From NCBI RefSeq assembly GCF_003073045.1, contig NC_037594.1, positions 28,756,737-28,820,736 of the forward strand: a stretch of DNA of 64,000 nt, read 5' to 3'. This document shows positions 48,701-60,100 of this stretch, piece by piece. Below the pieces are notes generated by a model, which saw nothing but the letters and a program-made list of their open reading frames with translations, had not been told where the DNA came from and ran no database searches. A program made the position numbers and the translations under genes. The number at the start of each line of letters is the position of its first letter. Within the stretch, counting starts at the first letter, position 1. This stretch comes from Pomacea canaliculata. Taxonomy: Eukaryota > Mollusca > Gastropoda > Architaenioglossa > Ampullariidae.

Positions 48701-51700
48701 TGTCCTGAATTTTAGCATAAATATGCTCATTGTCAACAAGAGAGTAATGTGTAATAATTAACTATCTCATTAAATTAACTTTAATTAAAGTTGAGATTGT
48801 GTTTTTACTAGAGTTTAATAGCTGAGCTGTTGACGTACATATATATTTATACTATCAGCGTGTTAGCAGTGATTGACAACACACTTGTTTCATTGTGTTT
48901 TTGAGTTAAAGTATGTACCTGTTGTTTAGATAATGCAGAATCATTATCTGTTTTTATGATTATTTACTTTGTAAATAGGTCCTCTTCATCTCAACAATAG
49001 TACATAGGCATTGACTAGAGACCTCCATTTTTGTAAAATTTAACCATGCTGTTCATTCGTTAGTTCTCTTTTTATGATCATAGTGTGTACTATTTTTTTT
49101 ATAAAATGCTGCGAGCTATTGGGGAACAGTGCTGTATATATTAGTATTATTTATTATTACTTATTATTATTACATTAGTTAAGACCTATGATTTTTTTTT
49201 TCAGCTCTAGAGGTAGTTTTAGACAACCTGATTAGGAAAGCCAATGAGGTTGTTGAGACCACAATTTGCATTCAGAAAAAGCAGATTGATGCTGTACGGA
49301 AACACACAGCATTGTTGAAGCAAGCTATGGAAGATGTTTCAGAGGTATGAATGTAAATTCTTTGTCTCCTTAAATATGTTTTGGGTTTGTCACATAATGT
49401 GAGTCATGACTGCATCCTTACAAGATTTTACTGTATTGCAAAGTTATGATTACCAACTGGAAAGGGACAACCAGAACCGGGTCTGATGGTGGGGTGTGGT
49501 TGCGGCCCTATGCTCCACTGGGGGCGAATAGGAAGAAGAAGAAAAAGAAAGTTACGATTGTGGACATATTTAAAAAGAATTAAGCTACATTTTGTATGAA
49601 ATTATGGAGTCACGTATAGAGAACATGTATGTTAGCTATACAAGAATATTTTGCTATAAAGACCTTTTTTTTATGGCACTTCATTGTTTGCAGATTTTGG
49701 ACAAAGACCATCAGTGGCAGCAAGTAGCTGAAGCTTTCAAGCAGCGAGAAAACATTTCAAAAGAGGCAGATAAAAGTGTAAAAGAGGCCAGGTGACGTTT
49801 TTTCATCTTAAGCTAAAATAATAGGTTTTCTAAGACCATGTATAGTTTTTCATTTGGCTCTGTACCAAATGTATTTACTATCATTGTTCCCTACAATCCT
49901 TCACTTTTCTTCTGAGACTAATGTAATTATTTGTGTCTGTTTTTAAAGGGAGACTCTGGATAGGTTAAGATCAGCCATTGATGATGGTAAGAAGAACAAA
50001 GTGACACATAGAAATAAGGTGCTAAATACAGCTCAGGAAACTTTCACTAAAGTAAACAACGAGCTCAAGAATGCAGAAAAGGAGGTGAGCAGGTCTTTCA
50101 CACATAAGTTATGGTTTTCAAAATGTGTCTCTCCATCTAGCAATCACTTGCGAAGTATTGTTTTAGTAATATGATAAATTTGGTGGTTTGCTTTTATTGG
50201 AATGGCATAAATCTAAGAAGAATGCACAACAAATATTGTATATAACAAGGAAAATATTGTGGATTAATCTTTTACATTACATCTGGATTTATTGATGCTG
50301 TTATCCAGGTGAGCAGGTGTGAATGTGAGGCACGTGTCCTGTCCAAGTATAAGGATTTGATTGAACGTGGTCGTAAACAGTTTGCTGAAGAGCTAGACAG
50401 CATCATGCCTGATGTAAAACTAGGTCGACGATGTAAGCATCATAGTTTTTGTTTTTTAAGTATATTGACACTTTGATCTTAAACTAATATATAACATACA
50501 CCAACTTAGCAACATGCAATCAGAATGAGCACTTATATAGCACATCTCCTCACTAGACATTGAATACAATATACTACAAGTGAACAAGAGTACAATTCAA
50601 ATAACATTGGAAAAAGAGCATGTGATTTTCTTGTGGAGTGAAAGAGCAGTGGATGCTGAGATGTGTTCACTGAGCTTTGTGTTGTTTTTTTTAACATTCC
50701 AAGATTTCAGACTTGTAATTTAGATCTGCACTCTATATGCTCTACACCAAAGAAGAATAGCATTCACATACAGAATGTGCTGTTGTATTAAACTTAGCCT
50801 CTTACGAAGTTCTTTGCTGTTAGTCTCAGCGAGCCTAAACAATGACTAAACCAGAAGCTTTATATACACCTGCCTCGTTTTAGTAGTTAGTCTAAAATGT
50901 GAATAAACTGGAAGCTTTGTACAAAGCTGCATCGTTTTAGTAGTTAAATGGAAAAAAAATCGTCTGCCAGCAGTCCAGTAATACAAGTGGTACCACGACC
51001 AGGTACAAAGCAGACATTTAAATTATGATTGCAGCAATAACAGTAACAGTAGCAAGGCTGGACAGGTTGTAGCACAGCAACACCATCAGGTTTATTACTA
51101 AGTACAGGATGGACAAATAAACTTAGCTCCCATCCTGCTGTACAGATGCCAGATGTGGGATCTTCTTGATGCAGAGAGGACACGGTCCTTAGCAGTCTCC
51201 AAAAAGTACATCCCACAGAGAGCTTGATTCACATTATAGTGAGAAATTAGTCCTAGCAGACACCAAAAATCCACAGATGGACAAAAGTCAAATGGAACTG
51301 AAGTCTGTGGATCCATGTTGATTGTGACTTTTCCCAGTTTTTAACATTTAGTGGGGGGTTTTAATGCGTCAAAAGGTGGCTGATGAGATGTTAATAGTGA
51401 GTTCTGTTGCTTCAGCAGTGATGTGTGAAAAGGAGAGTATTAAGATGAACTGTGAAGACTTTTCCTGTAGATCACAGCATTGTCACCTGCTAATGATAGG
51501 CATAGACAGGACATGAGTCTGCGCTTGGAATCATTACTTTCATGTAGTCAGGATTGAGGAAAAATGTCTTTTATCTCAAAGATGTTTTCAGCAGAAAGAT
51601 CCCTTTAAATAACAAATGAAAGATGCTTCAAAGCAAAATACACAAGTAAAATGCTGTCTGGGGATTTCCATGGGCAAAGGGAGTACTCCCACAAGATTTT

Positions 51701-53352
51701 GTCAGGATTGGACACTGGCTTTGCAAAAATATCAAGAGGTACATACACATATCACCACACTGCTTTATTTATAAGTTAATATTGTACAAGCAATTGAAGT
51801 TATTTGTTTCTTTTTCCTTTGACTTGCATCTGGTTTTTATTTACGCCTTCTAATTTTTCAGCAAAGAAACTGACAGAAGAGGAATTAAATGCACTCATAG
51901 CTCATGCACATAGACGGATTGAACAGCTTCAACGAACGCTGGCAGAACAGGTTGCCATGGAAGCTAAACGAATACAGGATGCTCTGGAGCAGCAGAAAAA
52001 AGAGGAGGATCTTCTGACAACTAAGTTAGTCATGATCGAGAATGAGCGATTGAAAGATACCTTTGCCATGGAGAAGCAAAACTGGGTTAGTTCTTTGGAA
52101 TAGTTGGCCTTGAAAAAAATTTTAAAAAGATTCGCTGTGGTTACACATACACACACCCCCAACAAAGCAAACCCCCAAAACTCTTTTTAACTTGTCTGTG
52201 TTTTGTTGGTATCAGTAAAAACTCAATATTAAGATTTCAGTAGTTAATTTTATGAGAAATTGGTATCTGTTGCATATCATGTCCCTTCATCTTAAGACAT
52301 CAACAAGTCATCAGAGATTTTAAAGCACAGATTCATTATCCAAAATTCAAAAGCATTCAAAATGATGATTTTTATTTGCAGGAAGCTAATGCTCGTGTAG
52401 AGTTTGAAAAGGAGCTGAGACAGCAGCTAGCAAGGCAAGCAGCTGCCCACAGTGACCACTTGAAGGATGTGCTGTGTGTGCAGGAACAGGAATTAAATGC
52501 ACAGTGTGAGAAACGTATCCATGCCAAGATTCTGGAAGAGCGCCAGTCATTTCAGACTGAAGTGGTTGGTTGGATTGGTCGACTCAAAGGCATAGAGGCC
52601 GCAGTAGAAGGTATGGTGGTCTTTATTTGGGTTTGATAACATGTTGAGAACCATTTAATATTTTGATTCAATGTGTTGTTGATAGAGTGTGCTTAGCATA
52701 AAAACTGATCAAGTTTGCTGTTCTGTGTACAGCACGGGCAGAAAGTGAGAAGATAGCTCGAGTGGCCCAGGACCTATGGCTGTCATGCATTGCGTTGAAT
52801 GGGGTGATTCGGCATGGAAATGAAGAAGCTCATGAATGGGAAAATCGCCTTAGGCCCTTGAAGAAGGAGGTTGAAGCAGTTTCTGATGCAGGTGGTAAGC
52901 ACCCATTTGTGGAGACAATAATACAGACCATACCTGAAGAGGCCTTAGATCGAGGAGTCTGGACAGAGGACAGTCTACGAGAACGGTTTCCTCGCGTCAA
53001 GAAAGTTTGCAAACGAGTGGCCATGATTGATGACAAGGGTGGCAGTCTTTTTAAGTTCATGCTGTCATACGTCCAGTCTTTGTTTGTCTTCGACTCGGTC
53101 TTTGCTAAGACAGAGGAGGACTTGGTGAATGTTAATGAGCTTGATGCTTTTTCTGCCCTAGCACATGCAGAGTTCTGGCTGGAAAGGGGTGACCTTGAAA
53201 CAGCCCTTCGCTTTATGAATCAACTGAAGGGTGAGCCTCGTCGCGTGGCTAGCGATTGGATTAGAGAGGCTAAACTGCTGTTGGAAGCAAGGCAAGCAGC
53301 CTATGCCTTAACAGCTTTTGCTTCAGCTAGTGGTTTGGGAACAATATTTTGA
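45718..53352 (+). CDS. IMMT: MICOS subunit MIC60 (mitofilin), complete
   Basis: MIC60 anchors the MICOS complex at crista junctions in the mitochondrial inner membrane. Thirteen exons join in phase and give 734 codons (human 758): 45718-45756, 46125-46288, 47095-47301, 47462-47558, 48000-48030, 48222-48317, 49205-49344, 49694-49791, 49949-50084, 50309-50432, 51862-52085, 52382-52610, 52733-53352. The presequence (MWKASTRLSSSIR) is followed by a proline-rich stretch, then Gly-rich FGTFFRLLGVTTVGIGGVIG forming the membrane segment near residues 75-93. Long coiled coils follow, including LNALIAHAHRRIEQL and RQAAAHSDHLKDVL. The mitofilin domain, with RVAMIDDKGGSLFKF, FWLERGDLETALRFMNQLKG and ARLL-type end helices, closes the protein. 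An alternative donor at 47622 would lengthen exon 4 by 63 nt in frame. Confidence 0.95.
49440..49555 (+). repeat. LINE/SINE 3' tail in an IMMT intron
   Basis: CGGCCCTATGCTCCACTGGG followed by GGCGAATAGG and a (GAA)n-like tail. The phrase is typical of 3' ends of abundant mollusc and other invertebrate non-LTR elements. Left end not defined. Confidence 0.5.
50433..51861. other. IMMT: Longest IMMT intron, with local tandem duplication
   Basis: Two imperfect copies of about 60 bp (AAGCTTT...GCATCGTTTTAGTAGTTA type) lie at about 50828-50947. A short LINE-like tail (CACTTATATAGCACATCTCC) is near 50530. Minus-strand open stretches at 50944-51316 show no known domain. Confidence 0.4.
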
Positions 53353-54840
53353 CTTATTTGATTTTTCCATTGTATACACATATGACTGGAGTGATTACTG
53401 TAAAAGTGATAGTAGCCTTCTACATTTTGGGGGAATCTGTAAACCCTAATCTTTTGTGACTGTTTAGACTGGACTATAATACGGATATATGTCCTATGAG
53501 AGTGACAAGATGTACATAAGAGAATACATAAATTGCAGCATTCTTGAAAGAATTCTGTGGTGTTTCTCTTCCAGAGGGAATCTTTATGTGTAGTCAGCAA
53601 AATCTGAATCATGGCAGAAAATGGATTGACATAGTTACAGCTATTTGAAGCAACTCGTGTGCTTTGGTGTGTGGATGAACTCAGTTCAAGTCCATAATTC
53701 ATTATGTGTATTCTGATCAAGACTCGTTACAAAAAACCCCTTAAAAATGTCTTTTTCTATCCTTTTCCTCATACATCTTTAGGAACTGGTGTAATGTTAG
53801 AAACTTTTTCATCAGAGCTGAAGCCTGTATGGTCAGCTCTGTGAAATGAAAACATTTTCTGACTCGCACTTTTTGGATTTTGCTTGTTTTCTGTGCTTAT
53901 CTATAACTATATACACACATATAAAATTACTGAAACCTGGAGATGCATTATCTTTTTACTTGGTTTTATAATTGAGACAAAATGAAGGGAATAATGATAT
54001 TCCAGCTTACAAACAAGAAGTAGTACATTTTTCACAAAATTTTAAGCCACTTTGTAAGCATTCATAAACATGCTGGTTTTTCTCCTAGTCCTACATGTAT
54101 TAGAGAGAGAGAGACTTTGTGTTCACTTGATTTGGTTTAAACACATTCTGTAGATGTGCTGCATGCAGAATAAGCTGTACCAAAGATTGTAGCCACTTGT
54201 TTCGAATTTTGAAAAATAGAATGAATAGAAGGAAGAACAAGAGGATTAGGTCTGTTAGGGGCAAAACACTTTGTCAGTGTACCATGATTATGTGTACATT
54301 ATGCACATACAAAAAGCGAGGTGGTTAGGGGGGTGGAGAGAAATTCAGTTAACTACACACAAAACTATTAAGGCCAACCATGGAATTTTTAAAAGAGCTG
54401 AACAGTGATGGTTGTGAAAGTGGTATTTTGAAGTTTTCATTGCTACTTGTGTTAAGTGTAGATAGTGAAGAACCTGGCAACCAGACATAAAATAGCTGTA
54501 CATATTGTGTGCTTGTTTTTAAGTAATGGCAAAAAATGGAAAACCATTTTGATCTGAATGGATGTTGTTTTTTTCAGAATAAAGTGAGCACTGCCTTGCA
54601 CATGATGAAAGGATTAAGCCTTAATGATTGGACCCAAAATGCATACAAGCTGGGTGTAGTGTCTGTACGGCCCAACCTAATATATCTAATATATTTAAAG
54701 CACTTCTCCTACATATTTCTCCAAATTTCTATTCCCCCTACATCCCAACCAGCAAACTATTGCTCTTCATTTGACTAATGCACACTACCTACTTCTGCTG
54801 TCAAAACAAGACGTTATGATCACAGTCCTTTTTAGCATTG
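53353..54840. other. IMMT 3' flank
   Basis: Probable 3' UTR. An AATAAA is present at about 54578, more than 1.2 kb after the stop. No separate gene seen. Confidence 0.35.
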
Positions 54841-55479
54841 GAAAGTATGATATATCCCTTTCTGTTGGACAATGATTCATGTTCCTTCCTGTCAGCCGGG
54901 CTCATTTCATGAAACAGGAAATTACCACTTTGTTGCTCAAGGGTGTCATCAAAGAAGTGCAGTCCATGTCCATGGTTTCCACCCTTCAGTTTTCAGACAT
55001 ATGCCAGGTGCTCTTCTAGCAACGTGGGAATCTCTTCACCACTTCACCACCTTTGGGTCTCCAGTTCTGGATCATCTGACATGATCGGGGGATTGGTTGT
55101 ATATGCCTATCATCCAATGGTGCTATTACCAAAGATCCTGGCCAAGCTGAAGACCTAGGTCTTCCTGGTGACATCCATCTGATGGGACAGATCTTGGATG
55201 GCTGACCAGATGGCACCGACTCAGAACCTTCCATGCAAGCTTCCTTTGTCTCTATGCCTCTTAGAGCAGCTGCAATTGTCTCTTCCACCCAGCTCCAGAG
55301 AAGCTGAATTTTCAAGCCTGGTATGAATTCATTCAGTCGTCTCCAGTACTTGGGTGAGGTTGTGGCAAAGAACTGGAGGGTTTTTATCTACTGACTGCTA
55401 TAGCATCACTTATTCGAAGATATCACTTCCTTGCAGGTGTCTTACCTGGATTTTCCATGAAAGTGCCAACTTCCATCAC

Positions 55480-55830
55480 CATCAGGGATACTGGGTCATG
55501 CTGTCATTCGCCTTCTAGCATCTCCAACTGTGGGGGAAGCCAGGACCATGAAAGCATGCCTGGCCTTGTTGATGTCATCGTCCGCTCCACCGACCATGTT
55601 GACAATTTTCCCCAGATTCGTGAAGCAGTTTCGAGAATGTTCTCTCCATGAAGTTGGATTGGGAGTTCCGGCTTGTTGATTCTCATCACTTCAGTCTTCT
55701 TTCTGTTGACCTTTAATCCAGTCTTTTCTGCTTGTTTACTCAGTTTGGTTGTTGTTGTTGCAGATGAGATAGGAGACTAATGTCATCTGCAAAGTCCAGG
55801 TACTCTAGCTGTTTGGTGAAGGTCCACTGG
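55480..55830 (-). mobile_element. Non-LTR reverse transcriptase remnant with FADD box
   Basis: Read on the minus strand from about 55810: LEYLDFADDISLLSH, the FADD catalytic box of LINE reverse transcriptase. Then KTEVMRIN-type residues (MRINKPELPIQLHGENILET) follow in a shifted frame, and further decayed sequence runs toward 54840. Frameshifts and stops show it is inactive. It lies between the convergent genes IMMT and TRRAP. Confidence 0.75.
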
Positions 55831-56339
55831 AGACCGTGTTGTTGTTTTGGGCCAGACCTCAAGCATTATTATATCCATCTGTATCAAGACTGTCATAATG
55901 GATGTTTTTGAATGGCTGTCACCTTGAGTGACAGTGTCTCACCAGTTTAAAGTTCAAACGCATAAGGTGCAGGCAGCAGTGGCTCTGACTATATTTTCAG
56001 TGTGTGCTACTTTTATCTTTTTGCCATTCTGATGTGCATCTGGTCATCCACACAGCCTTAATGCAGGTATGTCTGCTTGGTCAGCAAGTGTGGTTGTGGC
56101 AGACCACCTGACATTCATTTGGCAGTTGTCTGGTAAAGTTAAAGAAATAAAATTGTCCATGTAAGTTGTCTTCAATACTTACCAGATGACCTGGCGCAAA
56201 TGTCCTCAGCCTTTGATGCCTCTGCATAGGATGTTTGAAAAAAAAAACTGCTGAGCTGTCATTTGCATAGTGCTCTAGGGTGGATGTACCTGGGTTCAGT
56301 GGGAATTCTGGCAACCAGGGCCACTAAACCCACTGACCA

Positions 56340-57154
56340 GGGGCAATAATTTGGTTGAGCAGTTTTAGCCTCTAAGAGTTGGCTTGTGTTGACAGAAGAA
56401 AGAATTTACATAGAAAAATTCACTGCTCTGTCATGTTGTAGATGAAAGCTACTCACAGTGCACATGCCCGCCAAAAAAATCTTACATTTTAATACATCAA
56501 ATACCAGAAAAACAATTTTATTCAGTCTTTTTTACAGTCCAACAGTTTAGCTACATCAAGCGTCAAGTGAAGAATTCATCCTTAACAAATGTAGACAACA
56601 GAAAAAGACAAAAATTACACTTATATACAACTGACAAAATTATTCACTATAGTTGCTGCGTTTAAATAAATTGAGAAACGTATTTTAAATAATAGTTCTG
56701 AAGCAAGAAATGCAATGCATGGAACATTTTATTGCTGTAGCCTAACAGCATAACTTCTCCAGATTACTTTGTATTCCATAAAACAGAACATATCTTCAAT
56801 CAGGTCCCTTGGAATCTCCATAATTATTTGCAGAGGAAAGATGAAATTGACACCATTGTGTTAAAAGTTGCACGAAGGATCCAGCATGTTAATGTAGCAC
56901 AAGAATGAGCTGCTGGAGATCAGTGTTTTATGCCAAGCCAGCAACTGAGGCTACATCATGGCAAAAAGGCTAGCTCTGTAAACAGATGCCACATGCAAGA
57001 GAAAGTACAGCGTGTCCGAGGCCTAAACAGCCAATCCCTTGCATTGGTGACAGGCGCTAAACGTTGTGCCACCAAACCGCACACTGTTCTCATAAGAAGG
57101 AAGATATCTGATGTAGGCAAAGTAGAATTGATGAGTCACATTTAGATTCACTAT
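56340..57154. other. TRRAP 3' flank
   Basis: Probable 3' UTR of TRRAP and spacer. AATAAA-type hexamers occur on the minus strand near 56730 and 56516. No further exon seen. Confidence 0.35.
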
Positions 57155-60100
57155 TTACAACCATGGATGCCAAGCAGGGTCCATGCGGCACAAATTGTCA
57201 TTATTGGTGGCTGCCATAACAAGGGTGCTCACACGACTCTCTGCTCCTTCAAATGTTGCAAGATCTGAGGAAGTAAATGAAAAAATATTGCACAAAAATA
57301 CACATGGAACAGTGGTACTGAAGCTGATATATGAAAATAAATAAAATCTGTCTTGGAAAATATAGCCATAAATGTCATATTACAATCATAAAAGTATGAA
57401 TATCTATCTGCCTCATAAAAAAATTATTAGGCATAAGTTCACATACTTTGTAGTCTGGTCATGATAGCTGAAACAGCCTTGTTCACCATTGCAATAAGTT
57501 GCTCCCCTTCCATGTCCACTGGCTCTGCTACAGGATTTGTTTCTTCTTGTTTCTGAGGAAAAAAAAAAGGTCAAACATCCTTTGTTTTCAGCCTGTTAAC
57601 AAAACTTTCAATTTATTCATCCCTTCTTTGATATCAGCTGACAGTTATGCTAGTTCATTTGTTTTTGTTGTCATGGGGAACAGAGAGACACATCAGCAGT
57701 GTTCCAAGTGCTTGTTCATGAAGGCCTGAATTCTTCTCTCTGCATCAGCAATAGAGTTCACATCTTACAGTCACACAAAAATCAGGAAGGGCTTGCACAG
57801 CATGTATTTGGAAGCAAAGTTGATGCTGATGATGTTGAAGTAATAGATCATATCCAGCTTGGCCATTGTTGCTCTTGCAATCCTAATGTTTATATTAGTA
57901 CTACAGCTGCCATCTTTGGACAATGTGGCTCTCAAGTACTTTAAGCTGTTCACCTCTTCGAGCTGTACTCTGTTAATGTAGATCTTGCTTTGTTGTTACC
58001 AATGGTGTTCACATTAATTTTTTTTGTGGGTTGCCTGTGCTCGCCTCCATTACAAGTGTTGGCCCTGTCTGCCTATTCATAAGGTCTTGCAGTTTACTGT
58101 TGGTTTCCACCCTCAGATCCATGTCATTCAGAAAGCAGTTTCATTGAGGCCTCACACCAATAGAACGGGAGGTGTGATGATTTTTAAGAAGACCTTGTTA
58201 TCTTAGGACAATCGCTTTAAGCTCATCACACCTAAAAATATTAGGACTGAGGAGCAGCGGGTACCATTTTCATAAGGAACAGTGGAGGAAGGAGACAAAT
58301 GTTATTTATTTACAAAACTTTTTAAAGACAAAAGCCAAAAAGAAAAAGTTCCTAATTAAAAAACTTCGTAGACGGCGTGAAACTAAAATTGAAAAAAATT
58401 TGAGTTGACTTAAATTTTGAAACACGAAAGTACCTTTTTGTGCCATGTTATGTATTCATCTCTTAGAATGGCTCGTAAAAAAGAAGGTAGTTTGTACTGT
58501 GGTTGAACCAGGCATCGAGCCTAGGGAAACCATAGATGCTGTCAATGGCCCAGTCACCCCTGTTGATGTTAGAAATTCTGCAATGTTAGGTGTCAGGCGG
58601 AAAGGTACTGGGCGGTTTGCATCCAAATCACCTGTGGAATAAAAAGACAAAATGAATCAATGTTATGGTACTGTCATTAGTTTCTACTATACATAAGAGA
58701 AAATTATTTCAGAACATCTGCTGGCTTTCAATCCGTTTCAATAGTCCTATGACTATGAACAAAATAGAGCAAAGATTTCAATATAATTCATAATTCTCTA
58801 CAGGTAAGTACAAGCTAGTCGATTTTAAGCTACTGGAACTGAAGGGTATACAATTTCCATGCTCTTCAGGTAAATTTAACTCACTCAATTTTTTTTTTCT
58901 TTAAAAGACATTCTAGGCCAGACCACATGGGCGGAAAGCATGCTGAAGGAAGCAACTTAGATCAAGCTGATGCTGAGATAATTTGCTTTTTCCCTCTGCA
59001 TTTGACTGACAACAAAGTGCTGTAATGTTGTTTGTCAGATCTGAAAACTGCAGCACATTTTCTAACTGAAAATATCCTGTCATGCTGTCTCAGAATTATG
59101 CCTGTGATCTCACCTGTCACTTCATCAATGTCAAACTTGAAGTAGGCAATGCTTAGGTAGCCACAGTCCTGGTGAAGGTACATTTGGTCTGGATTCATTC
59201 TTGTCAGATGCAGCACAAACTCTCCAAATCCCATAAGAGCCAGCTGAATCATTAGCTGGAGCAAACACATTAACATGAATACAGAGATGATCTGATTACT
59301 GCTTGTGACAAAACCGTGACCTAGTCAGGCATTACAAAGTATTTAGATGGCACGTTAAAGTCTTAGATCAATCAGATGGTGGTATACTGAAAAATGCTTC
59401 GTGTCATTTACAAGCTGTTGGTGAGAAATGACTCCATTTTTCATAGATCATTCACTAAGTTTTATAAATTTAAAAACGAAAATCATTAAAAAGTAATTAA
59501 AGGGGAAGAAAAAGGAAATCCAAGAAAAAAAAAAGGTGGATCTGAACCCTCAACATGTGAGGAAAACCAGTGGACCATTCAGATTTGTAGTGCTGCAAAC
59601 TAGCAGTCTTTTTAGTCTTTATTTTTCTTTTTTTTTTTTTTTTTTTTTTTGAGAAATACTGCTTACTGTTTTGCGGAAAGTCCAGTAGTCTGTAGCGTTA
59701 AGGAATGTATGGAGAGCCCACTCTTTGAGCAGCCCACGTGGCACCATATTATTCTGTGCATCCTTCAGAATGTCACGCACTACTTGATGACTAGCCTGAG
59801 ACCCTCGGGCCTGGACAGTGGCCAGTCGCTCATAGTATCGCTGAATGGGAGCATCGTGTTCTATTCCTCTCTTGCTACAACGCTGTAATAGTGTTGAATA
59901 AACAAGATTTCTTAATAGATTCTAAACAAGACAACATAAACAATGACATTTCTGAAGAGGTTGGAGGAGAGCAAGCCTTCAAATCACACTTCAAAGCTAA
60001 ATCAAGATCAAATGGATGAAGAAATTCTGGGAGACAGGGTGGGATTATATAAGTTTGATATACAAACCACACATGCACATATTAAGTGAATATAAATATA

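Noticed and set aside
50944..51316. Cys-rich minus-strand open frames in the longest IMMT intron
   Set aside because: The Cys run (YCYCYCC) comes from a CAR-type simple repeat; no splice signals or homologue recognised.
51595..51620. ATCCCTTTAAATAACAA, a 17-base match to the right end and flank of Kolobok copy 2
   Set aside because: No element sequence precedes it, and AT-rich matches of this length can arise by chance; noted in case a genome search finds more.
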